A stretch of DNA of 64,000 nucleotides from Heracleum sosnowskyi (Eukaryota > Streptophyta > Magnoliopsida > Apiales > Apiaceae), in the NCBI GenBank assembly GCA_030848705.1, contig JAUIZM010000012.1:3784679-3848678 (forward strand), in the 5' to 3' direction. The notes below the pieces were generated by a model. That model made no database searches and had not been told where the DNA came from. It saw only the letters and a list, made by a program, of their open reading frames with translations. Made by a program: the position numbers and the translations under genes. This document shows, piece after piece, positions 31,065 to 41,784 of the stretch (position 1 is its first letter; each line of letters opens with the position of its first letter).

Positions 31065-31172
31065 TTACTGGTAGAACCTACGAAGGCGTGAAGCATGCCA
31101 GGTGTTCTTTATCGGGGAACCGTTCGATCTAGACAACTTGTATGTCCCTGGCCAAACTACTTCGACTACCGC
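31065..31172 (-). pseudogene. pol: C-terminal tail of the gypsy pol
   Basis: About 35 codons with the typical end of Tat integrase: WPGTYKLSRSNG, TWHASRLRRFYQ, stop at 31065-31067. Removing the CACTA element and one CGC copy brings this back into frame with the pol piece at 36471. It must therefore be the same gene. Confidence 0.85.
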
Positions 31173-33539
31173 CACTACGCCATAGATGGACGGATGCAAT
31201 ACTTTTAAATTGCAACGCCCACTTTGTGTTACAATTGATACACTATTTTTTAACTACTGCAATACTTCGGAGACAGTGTTACATTACACATAAACGTCCT
31301 GTTGTAATAGAACAGACTCTGTTGCAAAAGACTCCTTGTGTTACTCTATCGACATAGTGTTGCATTTAATTTCAATTAAAAATTAAATTTTAATTAAAAA
31401 ATAATATTAAAAAAGGTGGGCCCCACTAATTCTTCTAATTTTTATTTAAAAATTAATTAATAATTAATTAATAAATAATTTTTAATTGAACCCCACAAGT
31501 GGCCCCCACTAAAATTTCTAATTTTGCTAATTTTTATTTAAAAATAATATTTAAAAAGTGGTCCCCACTAATTTTTCTAATTTTTAACCCTAAACCCTAA
31601 ATCCTAAACCATAAACCCGAATAAAATTTTAATTAATTTCTTCGACGATCCAATGTTAAAAGGTACTCATTCGAGTGTTGGAAAAAAATAATCAAAAAAT
31701 AAAAAGCCCCGGTTGTGCCGCATCTTTTCAAAAAAAAAACGTTGGAACAGTATTGTTTTTTATGAATATGACACGTCTTAGATTCAATGAATAATTTTTT
31801 TAATTGATTTCCTCGACGATCCAACCGTACGGATGTTAATCGGTACTCATTCTAGTGTTGAGAAAAAATAATAAAGAAAATATGAAGACTCTGTTGTGTT
31901 GTATCTTTACAGAAACGTTGTAATGGTTTGAATATGTTTTTAGAATTATAAAAAATGATGTTGTAATATTCTAATTTTCAACTAATGTTCACTTTTATTA
32001 ATTATTTATAGTATATTGATATATTTTCAATTCTGTTGATTTTTTTTTAATATTATGTAAATGCATATGATGTTTATTTAATTTTAAATTTAAAAGTTTT
32101 AAAAAATATTTTACAAAAAATAGAAAAATGAAGGGCGGCAACTTTCCCCCCTTAAACCAAAAAAAAGAAGAAGTCTTCCCCCTTAAACGAAAGAAGCCTC
32201 ATTTTCTCACACTCAAACTCTCTCTGCCGCTCCACTCTCACATCCTCTCTCGCTCCACACTCACCTCTTCTCATACCTCTTCTCAGTCAACCGAAGGTAA
32301 TTAGGGCTTTCTCATACCTCTTCTCTTCTAATACATCTTATCTTTCTCATACCTTCTTTTGGTTTTGATTTTGCAGGTGATTAAATAGTGCTTCACCCCA
32401 ATTAATTGGTAAATTTAATTCAATTAGGGCTTCGATTACTTCATTAATTCATTAATTAGTTCAATTAATTCGATTAATTGATTTTTAATTTTCAATTAGA
32501 GTTTCGATTGGGGCTTTCAATCCAAGGTAAATTTGAGGCTTTACATTTGATTAATTGATTAATTGATTGCATATATCTTCGATTAGGGCTTTCGATTTGG
32601 GCATCTATATTTTATTATTTTGTGTTTTTTCTATGTATCTATGCTTGTGTTTTATTTTTATGTTTTATTTTTTTGTGTTTTGTGGGTATTTGTTTGTATG
32701 TTTGTTTTTAAAAGGTACCTAGACTTAAAAGTTTGACAATTTGTTTGAAATCTGATGTACACAATATACCTATGTTTTGAAATTTTGTGTTTTTTCTATG
32801 TACCTATGTTTTTGTCTATATTTTAGTTCATTCCCTTGGCATAATATACCTCCTGAGATGGTGGTATTTAATAACTTAAAAGAATTTATATAAATGAGTT
32901 TATGAATGAAATCTTAGGTTTAATTCAGCACTTACGTTTTTGCAGAATGCAAATGCTGCTCAGGGGATTAGGGTATAAGCAGTATAATCTCCTCATGCTT
33001 AATGACCGAAATCAGGTTCTGTAGAACTGTAATGTTTTCGTAGTGTGTTTTGTTAAATGATTATGTGTTCGGTGTTGTTAACTGTTAGTAATGGACTCGA
33101 ACGTGTTGATTATGATGATTAGACTTTCATTACAACGAAAATAATCGATATGATGAACTAGAACTGTTTTTAACACTCTCGATAAGTAGAACCTAATACT
33201 TGTATCAGTACAGAGCTTTGTGCACTAATACTTGTATCAGTACGTGGGCTTAAAATCCAGAAGAAAATCACTAAACTTGTAATTAGAAACGATTTCTAAT
33301 CCTTGATATTAGAACACAGTCAACGTAGTCGCAGCTATACGTTATGTTCCCTCATCGATATTATGAAGAAAGAAGGTTCCACATCGGATGTGGTGGTGCT
33401 TCTCTCAAGTATCCCTTACAGTAAGTTACTTGAAAAGAAATCTCTGGGAGTGGAAGTAAGAAAGTGCCACCTAATGATCATACAGGTTGTATACATAAAT
33501 TACGAACCTGATTTTATTTAAAAAGATCTTTTGAAGTAG

Positions 33540-33736
33540 GAACATGCATGCGAGATGTTGCTAGAGCAACAAACTAACATTCCTGGTGATGGTGCAGAGC
33601 GATACACTATCCTCTCATCATTTTTGTCGCAAACAGAAGAGTACCTTCACAAACTCGGTAGTAAAATAACTGCGACAAAGAGTCAACAGGAAGTTGAGGA
33701 AGCAGCAAATGCTGCTGCAGCTGCTGCGAGGGCTCA

Positions 33737-33827
<91 letters not shown>

Positions 33828-34589
33828 TGTTACCCAATTATTCATGTCAAATTGAAGAAACTTTCATCAGTATATGTATTAAATTATCTTACTTTCTGTT
33901 TCTTTGGTCCGTCAATAGTTTTTTAATATGTTTGTTTGTTACAGGGTCTATCAGAAGAAGTAAGAGCTGCAGTAGCTTGTGCTGGTGAGGAAGTAACAAT
34001 AAGAAATCGTTTCTCTGAGATGAATGCGCCAAAATATAGCTCATCCGTTAACAAGTAAGCTCATTAATGTAGTGTCATATGTTTCTATTTGAGTCACTGG
34101 TATAGGTAAGAAATATTCTGCCATGTATCTGTATTGAATGGGAATCTGTTAAGACTAGTTCTGTTATTGTATATGCAATTTACTTGTTTTTAATAAATAC
34201 ATATACCTATATCAGTGTATGTATTTATTTGTGTATTCTTCCAACGTAATGGAGAATTCTATTAATATTTCTTGATTAATCAGCAGAACTTGTGGTTGTT
34301 GCAGGTATTACAATCTTGCACATGTAGTTAATGAAAGAGTTTTTAGGCAGCCGTCAATGCTACGAGCTGGAACTTTACGAGATTATCAGATTGTATGTTC
34401 CATTCTTTTGAGAGTGCTGGTCTAAATAAAACCTTTTCCTTGGTTTATTGTCATATCATTCTGAGTAGCTCTTTCGGGTTAACTTGGTTACTGAAATTCC
34501 AGGTTGGTTTGCAATGGATGCTTTCTTTGTATAACAACAAACTCAATGGAATTTTAGCAGACGAGATGGGTCTAGGGAAGACAGTACAG
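33540..34589 (+). pseudogene. Captured fragment of a BRAHMA-type SNF2 chromatin-remodelling ATPase
   Basis: Four exons can be traced: about 33540-33737, 33945-34054, 34305-34392 and 34503-34589. Translated pieces include MLLEQQTNIPGDGAERYTI, QTEEYLHKLGSKITATKSQQ, GLSEEEV-like GLSEEVRAAVACAGEEV, YYNLAHVVNERVFRQPSMLR, GTLRDYQIVGLQWMLSLYNN and DEMGLGKTVQ (Walker A/motif I). This order is that of plant BRM from the region before the ATPase into motif I. Introns 2 and 3 and the final donor keep GT/AG ends. Intron 1 starts GC and contains a long CT run. The helicase core after motif I is absent, so the product could not be a working remodeller. The BRM assignment is from memory of the family and is strong. 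Confidence 0.88.
33739..33824. repeat. (CT)43 microsatellite
   Basis: About 43 uninterrupted CT repeats, starting one base after the first base of the first captured intron. Long frames of SL or RE repeats across it are artefacts. Confidence 0.95.
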
Positions 34590-35950
34590 GTAGATCCTTG
34601 TCAGCTAATTAATTTCTTTATTCTATCTCACTTTATTATTTCTACACACAAATTTGTTGATAATCGGTTGCCATTTTTTTGTTAAGTAAAAAAAACATAT
34701 CACCATTGTTGTTATGATGGGTCTGTGTGAGTAGTTGGTTACAAGTAGTGAAGTCTCTTTATTATGTCTTTCTTCCTGAAGTGATCAATCTGTTTAACAT
34801 TGATGTAAGAATACATGCTACCATCTCTTTCAGTGAAATTGTTTTTTCTTGCTTCTTCTTATAATCACATGACTCAATATTTTCTTTCCACTTTTTAAAT
34901 TGGGTTCTATTCATGAACCTATGAGGATGACTGCAATATTGTATTGGCATTTTGTAGCTCTACTTGCTCTGATAATTCCACTAGTGGTACTTCTTATAAT
35001 CTGGAATTTTCTGTTTCATATTTTAAACAAGCCATTGCACTTTTGGAAGTAACATTTGTGGTTACAAATCACATGCATGTAGGAGCTAATAATTCTAAGC
35101 TGATAGAAGATGATTCAGCTGTAGTTTCTTATCGACACAACTGCAATCAGATGAAAAGAACCACAAGATCTCTTACCTCAATTTACTGATCAATCGGTCC
35201 TGTGTGAATCTTGTAATAGGAAAAAGTTGAGATTTTAATGAATGACATTTGCTGAAACACTTGTCAATGCAAATTCAGAGGTCTAGATGAATATATTTGA
35301 GCTATAATTGTTCTGTTATGTTTGCAGTTTTATGATCTGATGAATATATTTGAGCTCAATGGACTTCCATCAGATGAGAATCCTAACTACTCTGGTGCTG
35401 CTGAATACTTGTATCAGCCTGTCTTTTGACTTTCACAGGCAAGCTTTATTCACAGCAAGAAAAATCATGTAGAGTCATGCACAATATGCTAATTGCTAAA
35501 TTCTAAATGCTGACTTCCAATCTCCATGCAGGAAAAATATTCTCTTTTTTAGTCACTGTTCTACCAATTTCAAGTGAAGTTGGTGAAAATGATACTCCAT
35601 GGACTGCCGCTCTCGTGTAATGGCGTAGTAAGATTATATTTTGGTCAAATGGTGAATGATGGGAGTTAGATTATTTTGGTTAGATAAGCGGTGGAGATCA
35701 GTGTTGTATGTATTTTGTTTATTGTATTCATCAGGGACATGTTTTGTACTTTGAATTGGTTGGTTTATTTTGTTAAGGAATTCATATATGTACCAGCCAA
35801 GCCTTGCAAATTTTTTAATATAAGTGTTGCAGTTGCTATCGTTACTAAGGTTGCACTATTTCATTTACTGTTGCCCTAATAGATAGAGTTAGTGTTACAA
35901 TAGATATATCATAACAATATCTAGTGTTGCATTAGCTAAAGATTTAGTGT
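34590..35950. other. CACTA interior after the BRM exons, unassigned
   Basis: The sequence begins as the intron after motif I. A possible exon follows TTTGCAG at about 35331 and reads FYDLMNIFELNGLPSDENPN in frame, ending in a stop near 35428. I do not recognise it. The rest has no supported gene. Confidence 0.4.
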
Positions 35951-35959
35951 TGTAATAGA

Positions 35960-36215
35960 AAATGGGCCCTACATGTGGGCCCATCAGTGACGTGGCCCTA
36001 TGTGGGCCCCACAAATGACGTGTCAATTCTTATGCGCCCCACATGTGGGATCCACTAGTGATGTGGCCCCTCTTGTGGGTCCCACATGTGGCGTGGCAAT
36101 TCTTGTGGGACCTACAAGTGACGTGGCCCCAGTGGGCCCCACAAGTGATGTGGCATTCATGTGGGCCCCACCAGTGACGTGGCACCCATCATTGACGTGT
36201 CCCTTTTTGTGGGCC
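35960..36215. repeat. GTGACGTGGC repeat array near the right CACTA end
   Basis: About eight copies of (G/A)TGA(C/T)GTG(G/T)C alternate with GTGGGCCCCAC-type palindromes at spacings of about 20-45 bp. The ACGT core with GTGGC is the shape of plant bZIP (G-box/TGACG) sites. Whether anything binds here is not known. Confidence 0.75.
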
Positions 36216-36470
36216 TCACATTTTTTGTTTCTGGTTAAGCTGAGGTAACACAGTTCTTGTGTTGCATTTGTTTGATTTAGTGTTACTCTATGGGCCTAAT
36301 GTAATACTTTGCCCCGTGTTACCATTGAGAAGGAAAGCGTTGCATTTGATGTCAAAGGTAACATTGACGGATGAAATGGTAAAAGTGCGTTACCTTAGGC
36401 CTGATGCAACAAAAATCATGTCTAAGGTAACAGTAGGTGTGTGTTGCATCCGGCCATCTATGGCGTAGTG

Positions 36471-38937
36471 CGCGTAGGGACCTTCCCAATTTGGCATCAA
36501 TTTCCCTTGCTTTGTCGGCATAGACGTTGGTAGCTCTCTGAGGATGAGATCTCCAACTTGGAATGATCTCTTTTTTATTCCGGCATCATAGTACTGGGCT
36601 GCTTGAAGCTGGTACCGAACGTTGCGCTGGTGAGCCGCCTCCCTTTCTTCAACCACCAAGTCCACATTTGCTCGAAGTCCGAACTCGTTGCTTTCCACAT
36701 TAAACACCTGTGTTCGGTAAGATTCCAGACCAATTTCTGCAGGCATCAGCGCGTCCGTTCCAAATGCCAACCTGAACGGGGTTTCTCCCGTCGAGGACCT
36801 AGGGGTGGTTCGGTAAGCCCAGAGAACATAAGGCAGTTCTTCAGCCCACATTCCCTTAGCGTCTCCGAGCCGCTTCTTAATTCCATCGAAAATGATTTTG
36901 TTCGCTGCCTCAATAGCTCCGTTCCCTTGTGGGTGTCCGACCGAACTGAACTTTTGTTGGATCCCGAACTTTGCCAAGAACTTCCTGAATTTACTTCCAA
37001 TAAATTGGGTTCCATTATCAGACACGCAAACCATCGGGATACCGAACCTCAGTATTACCTGTTCCAGCATAAATTTCTTAGCTGCTTCCTCAGTTATGGC
37101 GGATAATGGTCGAGCTTCTACCCACTTCGTCATATAATCGATGGCTGCAATACAGTATTTAGCCTGTTTGGTGCTAGTTGGCAGAATCCCCACGATGTCT
37201 ACCGCCCACATGGTGAAGGGGATAGGACTGAGAACCGATGACATTTCTTCGGGCGGTTGTTTCGGTACCGTACTGAACAACTGGCACTGCCTACACTTCT
37301 TGGAGTAACTCTTGGCGTCTTCCCTTACAGTCGGCCAAAAGAAACCCTGTCTCAGTACCTTGAAAGCTAACGACCGCCCGGCTAGATGCTCTCCGCAAAT
37401 TCCTTCATGCACTGTTTCTAAGACTAACCTTTGATATTCGGGGGTGAGACATTTCAGGAGCGGTTGAGTAGCCGACCGTCTGAATAGTTGTCCCCCTACC
37501 AAGGTGTAGATAGCCGACCGATACCTCACTTTTTGTGCTTCCTTCTTATCCAACGGCAAGGTTCCTTTTTCCAGGAAGGCTCTGATGGGGGGTCATCCAA
37601 TTAACCCCTTGATGGATTTCCAAACATTGCTTCTTGTCAATAGATGGTACGTTCACCTTGGTCAGATAGATTGACCCTGTTAGGTTCTGGGTTTCTGCCG
37701 AGGCGAGTCTAGACTGTGCATCTGCTCGGCTGTTGTTTTCCCTAGCCACTTGATTTAATTCAAAAGATTCGAAATGAAGTGCATTTTCACGTACCTTGGC
37801 TGTATATGCCTTCGTTCGGGGATCTTTTTGTCCATATTCTCCAGAAAACTGCTTCACCACTAGCATAGAATCACTGAATACCCTTATGTGCTTCACCTCT
37901 AGGCTCCTTGCTAAAGCAAGTCCTGCCAACAATGCTTCATATTCGGCCTCGTTATTAGTTAGGGGAAAAGTGAACCTGATAGCCTGGCGTATCTCGAATC
38001 CATCGGGGCTTGTGAGGATCATTCCTGCTCCATACTTAGCTTTCGTGACTGACCCGTCCACAAAGAGCTTCCATTTCCCAGGGGCCTGAATTAGCTGTTC
38101 CTCCGGCGCTAGATCTTTGGGTCCCGAGAAGGAACATTCCACTATGAAATCAACTAACGCCTGGGCTTTGATGGATGTTCTGGGCACGTACTCCAAGTCA
38201 TATTCCCCCAGCTCGACCGACCAAGCCACAACTCTGCCCGAAGCTTTTGGTCTCTGAAGTATCTTTTTCAAAGGTTGATCAGTTACTATTTGCATGGTCC
38301 TTCCCTGAAAGTAGTGGCGTAGCTTTCTTGATGCCACTACTAATCCGAAGGCGAGCTTTTCTGCGTTCGGGTATCTCGTTTCTGCATCCTTCAGCATATG
38401 CGAAACGTAGAATACCGGGTGCTGATTCCTCTCGTGTTCCTTAACCAACACAGCTCCCAGTGTTCAGTCATTCACCGCCAAATATAGTTGTAAGGTCTCC
38501 TTAGGGTCAGGCCTCATAAGAAGTGGGGCCTCGACCAAATACTCTTTGACCTCTTCAAATGCTTTCTGGCAGTTCGATCCCCACTCGAAGTTTTTGGATC
38601 CCCGGAGTACTTCGAAGAATGGGAGTGCTTTTTCCGCCGATCGGGAAATAAATCTTCGCAAAGCGGCCAATCGTCCAGTTAGTTTCTGAATGTCCCTGAT
38701 AGTTTTTGGTGCCTCCATATCAATCACCGCCTTTATTTTCTCCGGGTTGGCTTCTATCCCTCTAGCACTCACCATATATCCCAGGAATTTGCCACTTGAA
38801 ACTCCAAAAGTGCACTTGCTTGGATTGATCCTCATGTTGTTCTTTCTCAGCGTCTCAAAACACTCTTTTAGATCTTCCGCATGATCCCTAAACATAGACT
38901 TCACGATCATATCATCCACGTAACATTCCATATTCCG
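36471..38937 (-). pseudogene. pol: Gypsy pol pseudogene: end of RT, two RNase H domains, integrase
   Basis: Minus strand. 38931-38464 begins MECYVDDMIVKS (RT active site) and runs into RNase H. A stop (TGA, near 38462) interrupts AVND/TLGAV. 38451-37546 continues RNase H (TDQPLKKILQRP) and the second RNase H (WKLFVDGSVTKAKYGAG, NNEAEYEAL). An extra C in a C run near 37590 shifts the frame. 37559 onward carries integrase (HEGICGEHLAG, CRQCQLF, WAVDIVGILP, VSDNGTQF, NGAIEAANK). The CACTA element cuts the frame at 36473. At least two inactivating changes predate or accompany that insertion. Confidence 0.9.
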
Positions 38938-41419
38938 ACATAAAAATTAAATTATTAAAATAAAATTTGAATATTGAGTATAAAAATAATTAATAAATAT
39001 TAATTTAAATATGTTGATTTATAGAATTCAATGTGAAATTTAAATGAAAGTCTATAATAAATAAAGACTATTTAATTAAATAGTTATGATAATCGAATCC
39101 CGGTGAAATCAAAGAAGTTAAATTTAATAAATAAATAACTTGTATAATTATGTAGTAGCAACAACAAATCCAACCTGAGTTTTAGTACTATTGTGTTTCA
39201 ATGAAAAGAAGTTTCCAAATTATTTTTAGTACTATTGTGTTTCAATGAAAAGAAGTTTCCAAATTATTTCTATATATCTGGTCATTCCCGCTCGAACCCG
39301 AATAATTCCTCAAATTTCTGACCCGATTGGGGTGGTGAACATATCGATATCGAGCAGATGAAATACACATCCATAATAGTAAGAGATATAGTAATTACTC
39401 CCTCCGTCCCCTAATAAACGTCCTAATTTTTTCAGAGTTCGTTTCACGCATTTTCACGCATATAAAAAATTTAGTTGTACATATAATTTTTTCGAATTTT
39501 TTGTTTTGTATAATAGTTTGAACATCGTATTTTTATACAAAACAAAAAAATGAGAAAATAATTTCTACAAACATGTTTTTTACGTGCGTGGAAATTCGTG
39601 AGGGAGTATATTAATACATAGTTTTGTATAACTTATAGTATAAAAGGTAATAGTTATAAATATAGCGTATATATTAATTGTATTATTATGCAATTTTATA
39701 TTAATTGTATTAATCAATTTTTTTATTAATTGTATTATAAATTTTTATTATGCATTTTTTTACAAATTTGAAAATATAAATAAATTATTCTTATTAAAAT
39801 AATTATTATTTTACTAATAAAGAAATGTTTCTTGTGTTTTGGTGGGTGTTCAAGCAAGAGCTCTTTGTGTCTAGTGTATATGTAATGTTAATGGATGATG
39901 TTTTTATTTACTCACGTAAAAAATTTCTTAAGTTTATCCGTTACCAATTTATCATTATGCGTATTAAAACTTTTTAGTAGCAAAAAAACATTGTATGAGA
40001 ACAATGTAATATTTGTGATGAGTTTACTTTTAGTACATAATGTTTTAAGTGTTTAACTATGATATTTACCCCTCCCGTTCAAACAATCCTCCCGATATCA
40101 TATCAGTTCAAACACCAAATTGTTGGTAGATTTCTAGTATACAACTTGGCTATTATTGGCAATTAATTTAATCTTATAATGATAATTATATTTATTTTGA
40201 ATTGAACTAATTACGCATTAAACTAATTAAACTAATAATTATATGTATATACTGCGTTATACATAACATATCATACCTTTAAGATGTGTTAAGAGGGGGT
40301 TATTATTTTAAAAAGTATAGATTAGTTTATATTTTAATAATAATAATTTAATAAATTTGGAATTAAGCTAACAATATTTTTAAAACTAATTAAGTTAATA
40401 ATTATGTGTATATCGCGGTATATATGACATACCATACTATTAAAAGGGCTAATTAAACTAATAATTATATGTGTATACCGCGGTATACATAACATATCAT
40501 ACCTTTAAGATGTGTTAAGAGGGGGTTATGTTTTTAAAAAGTATAGATTAGTTTATATTTTAATAATAATAATTAAATAGATTTGGAATTAAGCTAACAA
40601 TATTTTTAAAACTAATTAAGTTAATAATTATGTGTATATCGCGGTATATATGACATACCATACTATTAAGAGGGGTTTCTGCTTTAAATTCAGAGATTAA
40701 TTTTTAATTAAATAATAATTAATATGAAATTAAATCAACTATATTAAGTTAATTAAACTAATAATTATATGTACATTGCGGTATACATGGCATGCCATAC
40801 TATTAAGACGGGGTTTGTGCTTTTAATATAGAAAATATAGATTTCTTAAGCTTATCGGTTACCAACTTACCATTATTCGTATTAAAAAATTTTAGGAACA
40901 AAAATGCATTGTATGAAAACAATGTAGTATTTTTGATGGAGTTTAATTTTAGTACATAAGTATGATACTTCAGGATTTACCATCCCGATATCAATTCAAA
41001 CACGTTGCTAGTAGATTTTTAGTATGTAACTTGACTATTGTTGGCAATTAATTTAATTTAATAGTAATAATTATATTAATTTAGATTTAAACTAATTACG
41101 TATTAAACTAATAATTATATGTGTATATCGTAGTATACATGACATATCATATACCTTTATGCTTTTAAAAAGTATAGATTAGTTTTTATATTAACAATAT
41201 ATTTAAAACTAATTAAGCTAATAATTATATGTATATCTACATGACATACCACACCATTAATAGGGGGTTTCTAGTTTTAGTAAAGAGATTAATTTTTAAT
41301 TTAATAATAGTTAATTTGAAATTAAATCAATTATATTAATAATTATATGTATACATACATGGCCTACCGTATACATGGCCTACGGGTTTCTGTTTTTAGT
41401 ATAGACTATAGAGTATAGA
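38938..41419 (-). mobile_element. AT-rich Helitron-like array, copy 2
   Basis: Direct repeat of 28556-30850, slightly longer on the left. The minus strand starts A|TCTATACTCTATAG at 41419, followed by a second start TCTATACTAAAAACAGAAACC. Further 5'-type ends recur near 40320, 40550, 40845 and 41180. The palindrome GTATACCGCGGTATAC is at 40473-40488. It is non-coding. The left edge abuts the gypsy pol. Confidence 0.55.
39398..39606. mobile_element. Stowaway-like MITE, copy 2
   Basis: 209 bp with the same ends and TA flanks as 28892-29100, at the equivalent place in the second array copy. It was therefore duplicated with its host rather than inserted twice. Confidence 0.85.
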
Positions 41420-41784
41420 TAGATAATATTATGATTGTAATATATATAATGTAATTTTTGTGTCCAAGAAACTTTAGCTCATAATAACATGCATAAGATT
41501 CTCCATATGATTGAGTTTAGAAAGGTTTGTTATTGAACAGTCTCTTGACTTGGAAGTTAGAACCCCTAAAATTATAGTATTACCTAATGACAGAATTCAA
41601 GAACACACTCATGACATATCTCAGAGAACATCGGAAATGTGTCGTTACACTATATGCTATTCGAAATTCCAGAAAATTAAGTGAAAATGTTATGTTCTCA
41701 GAATGTGAATCATTGTATAATGTTTATTCATATAATTAGTAACTGGTGGTCATTACATGATAAAAATTAAGTACAAAAGACAGG
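41420..41784. other. 3' flank of the subtilase pseudogene
   Basis: AT-rich, no ORF; it may include the old 3' untranslated region. Confidence 0.4.

Larger units (their letters stand above)
31173..36470. mobile_element. Non-autonomous CACTA transposon carrying a captured gene fragment
   Basis: 5298 bp. The left end CACTACGCCATAGATGGACG and the inverted right end match over about 30 bp with two mismatches. The 3-bp target duplication is CGC at 31170-31172 and 36471-36473. The ends are rich in TGTTAC/GTTGCA-type words that may be subterminal transposase sites. I see no TNP2-like transposase ORF. The middle holds exons of a BRAHMA-like ATPase (33540-34589). It landed in the pol gene of a gypsy element. 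Confidence 0.92.
31065..38937 (-). mobile_element. Decayed Tat-type gypsy element split by a CACTA transposon
   Basis: Minus-strand pol sequence from just before the RT YVDD motif (38931) to the C-terminus (31065), with a CACTA element at 31173-36470 inserted in the last part. The 5' half (LTR, gag, protease, most of RT) is missing. At about 38937 pol joins truncated Helitron-like sequence. No LTRs are recognised. A second RNase H marks the Tat lineage, but it differs clearly from the element at 1524-11782. Confidence 0.85.

Noticed and set aside
33607..33926. Frames rich in Ser-Leu or Arg-Glu repeats
   Set aside because: They simply translate the (CT)43 microsatellite.
28556..41419. The two AT-rich arrays as LTRs of the gypsy between them
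   Set aside because: They have no TG...CA ends, primer site or purine tract at the boundaries, and one copy abuts the middle of RT. Helitron-like ends explain them better.
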